A stretch of 64,000 nucleotides of DNA, taken from positions 1 through 64,000 of the forward strand of contig NZ_RDFA01000005.1 in the NCBI RefSeq assembly GCF_004118325.1, read 5' to 3'. This document shows, in pieces, positions 19,171 through 27,916 of the stretch; positions within the stretch are counted from its first letter, which is position 1, and every line of letters starts with the position of its first letter. The notes beneath the pieces were generated by a model. That model worked only from the letters and a program-made list of their open reading frames with translations, was not told where the DNA came from and searched no databases. Position numbers and translations under genes: made by a program. This DNA is from Halorientalis pallida (GTDB lineage: Archaea; Halobacteriota; Halobacteria; Halobacteriales; Haloarculaceae).

Positions 19171-19566
19171 CTAGAACAGTTCTACTGCGAGCCCATCGAC
19201 GTGAGTGTAATCTCTGTCACTGGTAACGACTGGTTCGTTGTACTGCAGTCCGGTTGCGGCTACGAGTGCATCTCCAGGCCCGAGTTCGGGCTTGCTGTCA
19301 CTGATGATATGCTGGCCCTCCAGCGCGCCAGCTTGTCGTGCAATCTTCCCGTCCACGTCGACGACTGGCTTGTTCGCCATCAGCGCCTCGTACTTTCTAG
19401 CGTTCTCAAATGACTTAGAGCCTGCACCGACGCCAACGTACAGTTCTTGAATAACGATCGTCGGCACCCTGAGTGGGACATCTGCCTTTTCCAACGCAGC
19501 AGCCTTCTCTATCGCGTCTTGATTTTGGTTATCTAACTCAATCAGAAACTCTGTGTCCAAGATCAT
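19171..19566 (-). CDS. vapC: VapC-type PIN-domain toxin ribonuclease
   Basis: A 131-residue PIN-domain RNase. The acidic pattern is D4 (MILDTEFL), E41 (IVIQELYVG), the GPGDALVAA motif with D99, and D117 (VTSDRDY). VapC toxins cleave specific RNAs, typically tRNA or rRNA, when freed from VapB. The ATG overlaps the vapB stop by 4 bases, the usual antitoxin-first arrangement. It lies in accessory DNA, where it would stabilise the surrounding segment. Its targets cannot be inferred. Confidence 0.88.
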   Translation of the reverse strand: MILDTEFLIELDNQNQDAIEKAAALEKADVPLRVPTIVIQELYVGVGAGSKSFENARKYEALMANKPVVDVDGKIARQAGALEGQHIISDSKPELGPGDALVAATGLQYNEPVVTSDRDYTHVDGLAVELF

Positions 19567-19808
19567 TCGTTATCATCGATTCCCATCCGCTCCAGTCGCG
19601 CTTTGGAATCGGCGATGCCCTTGCTCTCAGACTGTTCCAGTGCGTCCCGATGCGTTTCTGCATCCACAACAGGCTCTCCATCCGCAAAGTCCAGTAGCGT
19701 CCACTCACTCGTCAGTCGTTCAATGGCCTCGCTGAACGTCTCATCCTCCTGTTTCTGGTTCTTAATCCGCTCGTAGACATCATCTTCGAGGCGGACCTGA
19801 TGGCTCAT
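19563..19808 (-). CDS. vapB: VapB-type antitoxin
   Basis: An 81-residue protein starting MSHQVRLEDDVYERIKNQKQ. The N-terminus has a ribbon-helix-helix pattern (QVRLEDDVYERI, then FSEAIERLTSEW) and an acidic, probably flexible tail that would wrap the toxin. I chose the ATG at 19808; the frame is open for 22 codons further upstream, but those residues lack antitoxin character. It is directly coupled to vapC (4-base overlap). It should autorepress the pair by binding their promoter. Confidence 0.8.
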   Translation of the reverse strand: MSHQVRLEDDVYERIKNQKQEDETFSEAIERLTSEWTLLDFADGEPVVDAETHRDALEQSESKGIADSKARLERMGIDDNE

Positions 19809-19930
19809 GCTAATACGTCGTTGACAGCGGGAGTTAGATGTTTCGCCGTGGAAGGGTTGTCGAGGAACAGTCACCCGGCGAAATCGACCCCTGGACTTCG
19901 AAGCCGAGTTTTTGATCCTCTTAACAGGTC

Positions 19931-20893
19931 CTAATCAGCGGTCTCAACGGTTTCAATGACTTCCTGCGCGGTGTTCGAGATCCGGCTGAGCCGGTCGTGG
20001 ACAGTTTCTGGTGCGTCCCCATCCCACGCAGCGAGGTAGAACCGGGAGTTTGCTGCATCGAGGCCGAAGTGCCGACAGACGACGTAGGCGACGGCCTCGG
20101 CTTCGACTTCGATCTTCGCTTCTTCGTCGTCCTCGTCCGGCTCGAAGTGGAGGATCGCGTGTGCGATTTCGTGGATCAGTGTCCGCGCGAGGTCGGCACT
20201 GTTGTCCCGGTCCTGAACTTCGATGACCGGGTGCATTGTCACGGGACTGCGCCGCTTGCAGATGCCCTTACTCGACCCGTGCTTCCACTGGTCGGGGGCG
20301 ACGATGTCCACCTCGAACCCAAGCTCCTCGCCGGCGTCGATCAGCGCGTCGACCAGGCCGTCGGGGTCACCATGGGCCTCGGCATCGAGTTCGGGGAGCG
20401 GCTCGCCCTCGGTCTGGCTTACGTCGAAGACGGAGGTCGGCTTGAATCCGACCAGCCCCTCTGGCCAGTTGTCCGGGTCCGTCTCGTCGTAGTCACAGTC
20501 GATGTTGTCGTGGTACGACGGCGCATTCTCGCATTTGGGACACTGATTGGTGATGATCGGTGCCCAGATCCAGATCGCGCTCTCGCCTTCCGTGACGTGA
20601 CGGTCGAACTCGTTTTGCCACGTCCAGTAGCCGGCGACCGTCGTCGCCTCGGGGCACTGCAACTTGATCAGGAGCGTATTGCGATGGGAGTAGTCGTGGA
20701 ACTTGCTCTGGACGTCCAGCCACTCCTGGAACTGCTCGCTGGCGAGGGCTTCGTCGGTCAAGTCGGCAAGGTCCTCGACCCAGCTATCCAGGCGCTCGCG
20801 CATATCATCGGCTCGCGAGTCGGACTCGTCGAACGCGACGGTCGGTTTCTGCTCAGTCGTGTCGTCGGTCTCCTCGGAGTGTGTTGTCGACAT
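19931..20893 (-). CDS. ArdC-like/ImmA-IrrE-type metallopeptidase
   Basis: A 320-residue cytosolic protein. The N-terminal half resembles the ssDNA-binding domain of ArdC antirestriction proteins: YSHRNTLLIKLQCPEATTVA, then YWTWQNEFDRHV. It carries an inserted putative zinc site (C118-x2-C121 and C133). The C-terminal half has the zinc-metallopeptidase motif HEIAH at 241-245 and a downstream Glu/His region (EAEAVAYVVCRHFG). ArdC-type proteins protect incoming plasmid or viral DNA, so it is a typical mobile-element gene. The ATG at 20893 is preferred over the frame opening at 21016, because a shared hairpin leader precedes it and the upstream residues overlap the previous gene. Confidence 0.82.
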   Translation of the reverse strand: MSTTHSEETDDTTEQKPTVAFDESDSRADDMRERLDSWVEDLADLTDEALASEQFQEWLDVQSKFHDYSHRNTLLIKLQCPEATTVAGYWTWQNEFDRHVTEGESAIWIWAPIITNQCPKCENAPSYHDNIDCDYDETDPDNWPEGLVGFKPTSVFDVSQTEGEPLPELDAEAHGDPDGLVDALIDAGEELGFEVDIVAPDQWKHGSSKGICKRRSPVTMHPVIEVQDRDNSADLARTLIHEIAHAILHFEPDEDDEEAKIEVEAEAVAYVVCRHFGLDAANSRFYLAAWDGDAPETVHDRLSRISNTAQEVIETVETAD

Positions 20894-20933
20894 TAGTCTG
20901 GTTCGGAAGCACTCTCGATGGAATGCTCCCTCA

Positions 20934-20953
20934 CCCCACCTGGGGAAACAAAC
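20934..20953 (-). promoter_or_regulatory. TTTGT/hairpin leader of the ArdC-like gene
   Basis: In coding orientation a GTTTGT box is followed by CCCC-AGGT-GGGG, then TGAGGGAG. One of at least eight similar leaders in the window. It sits about 40 bases before the ATG at 20893, in the 92-base gap after the nuclease gene. Confidence 0.5.
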
Positions 20954-20985
20954 ACACCGAGGAGAGGCTGTGAGGTGGATTTGGA

Positions 20986-21699
20986 CTACTCCTGCCCACA
21001 GAGCCAGCAGCCACAATCCTCGAAGGGCACATCAGCCTTGCTGGTGATCTCGCCCGCTTCGCGGATCCCATCGCGGATCTTGCGAGCTTTCTGCAGGAGT
21101 TTCGCCCGCCGGTCGGCATCGAAGGGATACGTCGTATCTGCAGGCCACGGACGGATTTCGAGGTTCTTGCGATTGACGTAGACAATTTGACCCGCCTCAG
21201 CGTCCAGCGCGTCCATGTATAGCGTTAGTTGATCCAGATGCCGGTCGGTCGGCGGGTTGAAATTGTACCACCCACCCCGGGTTTTGAAGTCGTACACAAT
21301 GCCCTGCTCGGGGTTCCACAGGTCGGCGCGGCCAGTCACGCGGATCTCTTCGCCGTTGACTGGATTGGTGTAGGTCTCTTGGATCTCGCGTTCGAACTCA
21401 CAGTTGGGGAACTGATCGGCCAGTTCTGACTGAAGCCACTCGTGGACGAGTGTTCCCGCTCGGAAAGTCCCGAGGGTATCCGTGTCGAAGTCCTTCAGGC
21501 CGAGTTTGGCGAGCGTTGCCTGGCGCTTGCACTTGGCCAACTGCGAGGGATGGAACGTAACGGCGTCCCGTTCGACGTGGCTGTCCTGCTCGGCAGTGTC
21601 ACGGATCGTCTGCCCGATCTGAGCTTCCCAGTCCACTGGATCTGGGGTCGGTTGTGCGACTGCGCGGTCGGTGTCAGTGTCAGAATTCTCGTTCGACAT
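20986..21699 (-). CDS. Cas4-like PD-(D/E)XK nuclease with Fe-S cluster cysteines
   Basis: A 237-residue RecB/Cas4-family nuclease. The PD-(D/E)XK core is H86 (GTLVHEWLQ), D126 (GRADLW) and D137-x-K139 (VYDFKTR), followed by a Q-motif-like HLDQLTLYMDAL. Four cysteines sit as in Cas4/AddB-type iron-sulphur nucleases: C57 (AKCKRQ) near the N-terminus and C229, C231 and C234 (CGCWLCGQE) at the very end. There are no other cas genes or repeats nearby, so a CRISPR role is unlikely. Such solo genes occur in viruses and plasmids for DNA end processing. The start at 21699 follows a hairpin leader. The ArdC-like gene follows in the same orientation. Confidence 0.85.
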   Translation of the reverse strand: MSNENSDTDTDRAVAQPTPDPVDWEAQIGQTIRDTAEQDSHVERDAVTFHPSQLAKCKRQATLAKLGLKDFDTDTLGTFRAGTLVHEWLQSELADQFPNCEFEREIQETYTNPVNGEEIRVTGRADLWNPEQGIVYDFKTRGGWYNFNPPTDRHLDQLTLYMDALDAEAGQIVYVNRKNLEIRPWPADTTYPFDADRRAKLLQKARKIRDGIREAGEITSKADVPFEDCGCWLCGQE

Positions 21700-21709
21700 A
21701 TGCTCTCTT

Positions 21710-21745
21710 GGGGGAGGATTCCCCCACCCATCAGGGGGCACAAAC
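21710..21745 (-). promoter_or_regulatory. Three-arm hairpin leader of the Cas4-like nuclease gene
   Basis: In coding orientation: GTTTGTG, CCCCC (arm 1, 21738-21734), TGATGGGT, GGGGG (arm 2, 21725-21721), AATCCT, CCCCC (arm 3, 21714-21710), then 10 bases to the ATG. Arm 2 can pair with arm 1 or with arm 3 but not both. This is the architecture of a translational switch or attenuator. Confidence 0.5.
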
Positions 21746-21961
21746 CTCTGGGAGAGCATCTGCGAACCGTTTAGTACAGGTGAATGATGTATCGTCCTGG
21801 TCAGCGCCCTATCTAGTCTCTGACAAGCGCTGCGTGCTGAATAGATCACGCGAGATTTTCAAAGAGACGTTGCGAAATTTTCTTGATCGTCCTATCATCA
21901 CACGTATAATTGGCGGGCCAGGTCAGCCACTAAAAAGAGTCGTACTGTTGCTGGTACAACT

Positions 21962-22309
21962 TCAAAATTCAGGATTTACACTGGTCCGCATGAAGACCTC
22001 ATACATATCTCGGGTGTGAAGACGAGTGAAATTTCCACTCCTATCCGTCAGGTTGCCGATCGCTTCGCCCTGAATCGAGTGAGCAAACATCCACCCGAGA
22101 ATCAACGCCATGTAGTTCCCCGTGTGTTCGTGGGTGCTCACCCAGTTGTCGGTCTCCGACGTGTCCGTGGGAATCGGTGATTCTCGTTCCGGTGTCGACA
22201 CGAGCACGAAGATGTAGATGTCTGTCTCGGAATCCGGATCGATACTCGGGAATCCGGATTCGGCCTCGCCGAAGGCAAACTCAAACTCGTCACCGCCGTA
22301 TGTATACAT
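21962..22309 (-). CDS. Hypothetical haloarchaeal protein, 115 aa
   Basis: Not recognised. The protein starts MYTYGGDEFEFAFGEAESG and is acidic and cytosolic. It has a strand-rich N-terminus (SETDIYIFVLVSTPE), a conserved-looking DNWVSTHEHTGNY, and a hydrophobic helix MALILGWMFAHSI that is too short and mixed to call a membrane segment. Codon use looks genuine and the frame ends cleanly. The gene lies alone between the nuclease and the dead transposase, so it may be accessory cargo. Confidence 0.55.
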   Translation of the reverse strand: MYTYGGDEFEFAFGEAESGFPSIDPDSETDIYIFVLVSTPERESPIPTDTSETDNWVSTHEHTGNYMALILGWMFAHSIQGEAIGNLTDRSGNFTRLHTRDMYEVFMRTSVNPEF

Positions 22310-22347
22310 CGGACTGCCTTGTTTAATCCAGGGAAAGCGTAGCGATC

Positions 22348-23177
22348 AGTCTTTGATGGCTTGTTCGAGGTTGTAGACGGCGGCGGTCAGCACCAGTTCA
22401 TGAAATTCGCGATACCAAGCGCGAGCTCTGACAGCGGACCCGTGCCGGTGTTTGATGGCCGAGAACGCGGTTTTGGCCATTCAGCGCTGCCCGTAAGTCT
22501 CGCTGTCCAACCGTGCGTTATGTGCGTGATCATAGTGCGCGAACAGTCGGTGTTTGATTAGTGGCCGGACGCGCTCAGGCCGGAGGGCGTCCCGCAGTGA
22601 TTGGTCGTCGTAACCTTCGTCTCCGGCGAGACTCTCTACGTTGTCGGTTTTGCGCAGTGCCACTCGACGGCCCACCTGTGTATCGTGGGGCCAGTGTGCC
22701 GACACGTGAATGTCCAGAATGGCTCACGAGTCTGTATCAACCAGCCCGTCGTTTTCAACGTCTATATGTCGCGATTCGAGCGGTTTAAGTAGCGACTGGA
22801 TGCCGCTTCCCGGTTGAAAATGTGGCATCCAGGGCGCTGTGATCACCAGGATCGCACTGGGCTGCTGCCCGGTCGAGCAGTTGCCGCCAGAGACGGGTTG
22901 GCACCCGATCAAACGACCGACACAGTGTCGAGGGTGCCGGGAATCCCCAGCGGGACAACTGCAAGAGAGCGCGGAGACATTCCATCTCACTCGCCCAGTC
23001 GACGAGTTCGCGGTAACTCGCGTCTATATGAATGCGCAAAAAGTGCAGTGTGAGATGCTTTCAACCGGCAAATCCATTGTCAGTCGGGTCGCTCACCACC
23101 GCCGTGGGGCTGGCAGCACAGCGCTTTTGAGCCAGCGATGCCGCTTGCTTAACGAAGCAGAAGAGGAGTTTAGGCAT
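22348..23177 (-). pseudogene. IS5-family-like DDE transposase, multiply inactivated
   Basis: Reading from 23177 (MPKLLFCFVKQAASL) the minus strand gives a haloarchaeal IS5-type transposase with several lesions. There is an in-frame TGA after NGFAG, where the family has Trp, then LTLHFLRIHIDASYRELVDW and HSALDATFSTGKR. A frameshift leads to LESRHIDVENDG. Another segment reads SAHWPHDTQVGRRVALRKT and DEGYDDQSLRDALR. A second TGA (YGQR*MAKTAFS) again replaces the family Trp. The end FHELVLTAAVYNLEQAI is intact. No ends or duplication were found. Confidence 0.75.
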
Positions 23178-23321
23178 ATTTCCTCTCTCCGCTTCGCTTC
23201 CGCCTTCAGAGCAACGCTATCCGACTGCCACCACTCGATTCAACAGAGCAGACAGAAGGTATGTCCAAACTCGTGGCCGAGTCCCCGAATTCCCCTGAGA
23301 AATGTAAGACTAGATATCAAA

Positions 23322-23330
23322 AATATATAT
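23322..23330 (+). promoter_or_regulatory. TATA box for the first acyl-CoA ligase
   Basis: An AATATATAT run lies 31-39 bases upstream of the ATG at 23361, in an AT-rich pocket. It is a plausible promoter for the ketone-carboxylation cluster's first gene. Confidence 0.5.
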
Positions 23331-23360
23331 GTGTGTTACCATGCAACATTGAGCCCGCGA

Positions 23361-24932
23361 ATGACGAACCATGGCCCGGCAGCCGAACCGATGACACTAG
23401 TCTCGGCGTTTGATACGCTTGCTCATTCGCATGGAGCGAAGACAGCGATCAGAACGGATAACACGGAATTAACGTATACAGATTTGGACGAGCGCACAGC
23501 AAAGCTCGCCAACATCTTCCGGTCGCTCGGGCTTGAAAGTCAGGATTCGGTTGGCATCCTGATGGAGAATCGCTCTGAATTCATTGTCACACAGATCGCA
23601 GCAGCACGAGCAGGAATCGTTGTTGTACCATTAAATAGCGCTATCGACAAACACTCTTTCGAGTCCATTCTAGCGGGTGCGAACGTTCGAACTCTCGTCG
23701 TCGGGCCAACGATGTTCGACCTCGCAAAAGAAATCCAGCAGACCAATTTCAAGTCTCTTGATATAATCGGTATCAAAGACAAAGCGGACCTGCCAATCGG
23801 GTTTCACGGGTTTGAAGAGCTGTTATTGAAAGCCGATGCTGATCCACCAGCTGTCACGGTCGACCCCGAGGATGCTGCAGCCATCCACTACACCGGTGGG
23901 ACGACTGGGCAGCCAAAGGGGACACTGCACACACACTATTCGGTGTTACTGAACATCTATGCGCATATTCAGGAAGTTGAACTACGCCCCAACGACCGGC
24001 AGTTGTTGGTTACGCCACTCGGGCACTCAGCGGGACGTTTCGCTCTCGCTGGACTCGTAAACGGTGCAACGGTTGTCCTGCGAGAGCGAGTCGACAGCGA
24101 ATCGTTACTACAACTCATTGAGGACGAATCGATTACGTGGACGTACCTCATTCCGACGATGATTTCAGACCTCCTCGAATCCCCGTCGGTAGAGGAGACT
24201 GACGTTGAGTCACTCCAAACGCTCGTGTATGGTTCTGCCCCGATTACACCGTCCCGCCTCAAGGAGGGACTAGAGGTATTCGGAGACATCTTCATCCAGT
24301 TCTACGGATTGGCAGAAGTACCGAACATCGCAACGATTCTTCCGAAAGCACACCACCGCCCAGAGGATGAAGAGTCACTGAAATCAGCCGGATTTCCAGC
24401 GACTCTCGTGGAGGTCAGGTTATTTTCCGACGAATTGGATTTCGACGACAATATTGGTGAGGTTGGTATCAAAGCTCCGTACGCGGTCGGGGAGTATTTA
24501 GATGGAACATCAACCCATGACAGCGATGGCTGGATCAAAACGGGTGACATCGGCCGTATCGACGACGAAGGACGACTGGTCCTTCTCGACCGGAAACAAG
24601 ACATAATCATCGCTGGCGGGGAGCCGGTGTATTCGACAGAAGTGGAAGATGTGATTCAGCGACATCCAGACGTTCATCAAGTCGCCGTTATCGGTATTCC
24701 AGAATCAGCACATGAGAGAGTCCGAATGCACGACCTGACCGTAGAACAGTCCATCAAAGCGGTCATCGTTCCGGAGGGTGACGCGGAAATCACTCTCGAA
24801 GAGCTACAGGAATACTGTGGCGAACAGCTTTCGGAGCGGATAGTAATTGAATCACTAGACACGGTAGGAAAGCTCCCAGAGACAGCATACGGAAAAATCG
24901 ATAAACGACTGCTGAAAGAGCCGTATTGGTGA
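23361..24932 (+). CDS. AMP-dependent acyl-CoA synthetase/ligase
   Basis: A 523-residue ANL-superfamily ligase that activates a carboxylic acid to its CoA thioester through an acyl-adenylate. The ATP-binding motif is HYTGGTTGQPKG. Later motifs are YGLAEVPN (A5), DGWIKTGDIGRID (A7), DRKQDIIIAGGEPV (A8) and the catalytic Lys near the end (TAYGKIDKRLL). The frame is open upstream to 22839 through transposase debris; the ATG at 23361 is chosen because it follows the TATA box and begins the homologous region. It is the first gene of the cluster leading to acetone carboxylase. Acetoacetate or another 3-oxoacid is a reasonable substrate guess from neighbours only. Confidence 0.88.
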   Translation: MTNHGPAAEPMTLVSAFDTLAHSHGAKTAIRTDNTELTYTDLDERTAKLANIFRSLGLESQDSVGILMENRSEFIVTQIAAARAGIVVVPLNSAIDKHSFESILAGANVRTLVVGPTMFDLAKEIQQTNFKSLDIIGIKDKADLPIGFHGFEELLLKADADPPAVTVDPEDAAAIHYTGGTTGQPKGTLHTHYSVLLNIYAHIQEVELRPNDRQLLVTPLGHSAGRFALAGLVNGATVVLRERVDSESLLQLIEDESITWTYLIPTMISDLLESPSVEETDVESLQTLVYGSAPITPSRLKEGLEVFGDIFIQFYGLAEVPNIATILPKAHHRPEDEESLKSAGFPATLVEVRLFSDELDFDDNIGEVGIKAPYAVGEYLDGTSTHDSDGWIKTGDIGRIDDEGRLVLLDRKQDIIIAGGEPVYSTEVEDVIQRHPDVHQVAVIGIPESAHERVRMHDLTVEQSIKAVIVPEGDAEITLEELQEYCGEQLSERIVIESLDTVGKLPETAYGKIDKRLLKEPYW

Positions 24933-24941
24933 CTTTCGGCG

Positions 24942-25631
24942 ATGGTATCGTCCAGACTCCGCGTTGAGTTCCGTGTGGAACCAACCACAGAATTGGAGGT
25001 TATTCAATCAGCCACTGATAGCGACTCGGTCGAATTGGACAACGCCATATATGCGGGCGACGGTCAGTGGTACCAGCATCTAACGGTAACGACCGACCTA
25101 CCAGTGGGGAGTATTCGAGGCCACCTCTCGGATGGTGTCGTGACCGAACTGGTCGCCCTCTCACCGGCCGAGGAGAGCGATTTGACGTATTATATTCTGG
25201 CACTCATGGAGGAACCGGACCCCTTCGTCGTCTCGGAGGTTACCGAAGTTAAAAGCATTCCCCACCGAATTCGACTGGTAGATGGACAGTTGACTGTCAC
25301 GACCTCCGTTGAGGACTGGGAACATCTGAAGCGCGTCGCTGAACACCTCGAAGCCAGTTACCGCAACTTCGAATTATTGAGCACCTCACAGAAGGCTTGG
25401 ACGGGGACACCGCTTGGGACGAATCAATTAAAACACGCTGTCCGTGGGGAGGTGAGCGAATCGCAACTTGAACTACTAGCTGAGGCCTACCGAAACGGAT
25501 ACTTTGATGTCCCGCAAGCAGTGACGGCGAAAGAATTGGCGAGCATTCTCGGGACGAGTCAATCCACGTTGAGCGAAGCATTACGCAACGCACAGTATAC
25601 ACTATTCGAGATCCTGTTCGGAGAAAAATAG
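24942..25631 (+). CDS. Bat-type HTH_10 transcription regulator
   Basis: A 229-residue regulator: a Bat-associated N-terminal domain (VSSRLRVEFRVEPTTELE) and a C-terminal HTH_10 (SESQLELLAEAYRNGYFDVP, then TAKELASILGTSQSTLSEAL). It starts 9 bases after the ligase stop and precedes the acetone carboxylase genes by 128 bases, so it is probably the local regulator of this catabolic cluster. There is no PAS or GAF domain; the ligand, if any, would bind the N-terminal domain. Confidence 0.85.
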   Translation: MVSSRLRVEFRVEPTTELEVIQSATDSDSVELDNAIYAGDGQWYQHLTVTTDLPVGSIRGHLSDGVVTELVALSPAEESDLTYYILALMEEPDPFVVSEVTEVKSIPHRIRLVDGQLTVTTSVEDWEHLKRVAEHLEASYRNFELLSTSQKAWTGTPLGTNQLKHAVRGEVSESQLELLAEAYRNGYFDVPQAVTAKELASILGTSQSTLSEALRNAQYTLFEILFGEK

Positions 25632-25759
25632 TTCACTACACCCATCTTAAATTAGCGATATTAATCGGCGGGGTTCGGAGCAATGTTCATGATCATTTGT
25701 GTGAAACACGGTAGCGCATCGCACGGTAGACGATCACGGAGAAAAATACGGAAGGCAAC

Positions 25760-27916
25760 ATGGCAACAGAGAACAACCACAATCCAGAGCTTCTATCGCT
25801 GGACACCGGCGGAACAATGACAGATTCGTTCGCTGTGGACCAGCAAGGGCGTTATACGGTTGGGAAAGCACAGACTACACCAGACGACGAATCCCAGGGA
25901 GTCACTGATTCGTTCAACGACGCACTCGGCAAGTGGGGGACCTCCATTAAGGACGGGTCGGGGACGCTCCAGGGGACCGTGTATTCGGGAACCGCAATGC
26001 TGAATCGACTCCTCGAACGCGAGGGCGACGCCGAGATTGGGCTCATTACGAACAGGGGGTTCGAGGACACACACCGATTCGGGCGAGGAATTCAATCGTG
26101 GGCAGACCTCTCCTATGCAGGACGGCTCCATGCTCGCGAACACGAACATCCCGATCCGATCGTCCCACGAGAGAACATTAGAGGCGTACGAGGGAGAGTC
26201 CGCCTCGACGGGACTGAGATGGTACCGCTCAACGAGGGGGAGGCCAAGAAATCCATCGCGGACCTCCTCGACCGAGACGTAGACGTCATCTGCGTCACGC
26301 TGCTGTATTCGTACCAGAACCCGGAGCACGAACAGCGCCTCAAAGAAATCGCTGAAGACGTCAAGGCCGAACGCGGAGACGAGACACCGGTCTGGCTATC
26401 CAGCGACCAAAATCCCGTTCGAGGAGAGCTGCCACGGCTCAATAGCCTTGTACTCGAGGGATATGCTGTCGAACCCTCCCGTAAACAGTTATACAACATC
26501 GAGGACGCGCTCGAACAGCGCGGCTACGAGGCGCCGTTCAGGGTGCTCACGTCCTCCGGCGGGACCGTCGCTCCGGACCATGACTGGCTCGTTGAGACGA
26601 TGATTTCGGGGCCGATTGGTGGAATATTCGGTGGTGAGTACCTTGCAGATCACCTCGACGTTGACAACCTCGTCTGTTCGGACGTCGGCGGCACGAGCTT
26701 CGACGTTGGCCTCATCACAGAAGGCCACTACCCGACGCGATGGGACCAGTCGCTTGCGAAATTCATGGTCAACATCCCGATGGCAGCGATGGATACGATC
26801 GGGTCTGGCACTGGGTCGTACGTTCGCGTCGACCGCGCCTCAAATAGACTCGAGGTCGGTCCCGATAGTGCTGGATATCTTGTCGGGGTGTCAAACGAGG
26901 AATCCGGTCTCGAAACGCCGACAGTAACCGACTGTACGGCGATGTTGGGCTATATCAACCCGGACTACTTCCTCGGCGGTGATATTCCGCTGAACGTTGA
27001 TCGGGCAGAGGAGTACATCGAGGACCAGATCGCCGAACCCCTCAATCAAGATCCAGTCGAAACTGCCCGCGGTGTCCTCGATATCGTCGAACGTAACATG
27101 ACGAACGAACTCCGGGGAATGATTCTCGGCCTTGGCTACTCCCCAGAGAACTACACGCTTGCCTCCTATGGCGGTGGTGGTCCGCTCCACGCCGCGGGAT
27201 ACACACGCGACGTTGATTTCCAAGACGTGTTGATTCCGGAGTGGGCGGCTGCGTTCTCTGCCTTCGGGTGTGCGACTGCTGATTACTCGTATCGATACGA
27301 CCGATCGCTGGACCTCGTTATCCAGCCTGATATGAGTAATGCCGAGCAAGCCGCTGAAGCGCTTACAGACACATTCTTGGGCCTGAAAGAACAGGCTATC
27401 GAAGCCTTCGAGCGGGACGACATCGACATTGAGAAGACCAAATTCAAGCCGGGCGTCCGGATGCAGTACGCCGGGATGTTAGACGACATCGAAATCTCCA
27501 TCCCCGATGAGATGTGGGACGGCGAGATTGCGGCAGAAGACATCGAACTGCTCATCGACAAATACGAAGAGGAATTCGCGAAGGTGTTCAAGCGCGCTGC
27601 CAAGAGCCCAGAGTTGGGATATATGATTACCGTTGCTGTCGGCACGGGTATCGCCCCGTCGCCGAAACCGTCGATTCCTGACGAGGACCTCGTCAGCGCT
27701 GACGACCCACCCAACGAGGCGTACAAGGACGGACGCGAGATTTACTGGGACAGTGAGTGGCACGATGCGTCTATCCTCGAAATGGAGCACATCCAGCCCG
27801 GCAATACCGTCACCGGCCCGGCCGTCATCGAAGCGCCGGCCACGACGATCCTCGTGCCACCCGGTTTCGAAGCACCGCTCGATAACAACCGAATCTACCA
27901 CCTCACAAAGCAATGA
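25760..27916 (+). CDS. acxA: Acetone carboxylase beta-type subunit (HyuA/AcxA family)
   Basis: A 718-residue ATP-binding subunit of an acetone-carboxylase-type enzyme (ASKHA fold, hydantoinase A family). The N-terminal phosphate loop reads LSLDTGGTMTDSF, with the TMTD form typical of acetone/acetophenone carboxylases rather than the TFTD of hydantoinases. A second nucleotide-site signature is CSDVGGTSFDVGLI, and ASYGGGGPLHAAGY is also characteristic. The enzyme uses ATP and bicarbonate to carboxylate the ketone methyl group to a 3-oxoacid. Its last 4 bases overlap the next gene (ATGA). A GGAAG lies just upstream of the ATG. Assignment to acetone rather than acetophenone rests on the three-gene composition. 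Confidence 0.9.
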   Translation: MATENNHNPELLSLDTGGTMTDSFAVDQQGRYTVGKAQTTPDDESQGVTDSFNDALGKWGTSIKDGSGTLQGTVYSGTAMLNRLLEREGDAEIGLITNRGFEDTHRFGRGIQSWADLSYAGRLHAREHEHPDPIVPRENIRGVRGRVRLDGTEMVPLNEGEAKKSIADLLDRDVDVICVTLLYSYQNPEHEQRLKEIAEDVKAERGDETPVWLSSDQNPVRGELPRLNSLVLEGYAVEPSRKQLYNIEDALEQRGYEAPFRVLTSSGGTVAPDHDWLVETMISGPIGGIFGGEYLADHLDVDNLVCSDVGGTSFDVGLITEGHYPTRWDQSLAKFMVNIPMAAMDTIGSGTGSYVRVDRASNRLEVGPDSAGYLVGVSNEESGLETPTVTDCTAMLGYINPDYFLGGDIPLNVDRAEEYIEDQIAEPLNQDPVETARGVLDIVERNMTNELRGMILGLGYSPENYTLASYGGGGPLHAAGYTRDVDFQDVLIPEWAAAFSAFGCATADYSYRYDRSLDLVIQPDMSNAEQAAEALTDTFLGLKEQAIEAFERDDIDIEKTKFKPGVRMQYAGMLDDIEISIPDEMWDGEIAAEDIELLIDKYEEEFAKVFKRAAKSPELGYMITVAVGTGIAPSPKPSIPDEDLVSADDPPNEAYKDGREIYWDSEWHDASILEMEHIQPGNTVTGPAVIEAPATTILVPPGFEAPLDNNRIYHLTKQ

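Noticed and set aside
20986-21699. Cas4-like nuclease as part of a CRISPR-Cas locus
   Set aside because: No cas1, cas2, interference genes or repeat-spacer array occur anywhere in the window; solo Cas4-like nucleases are common on mobile DNA.
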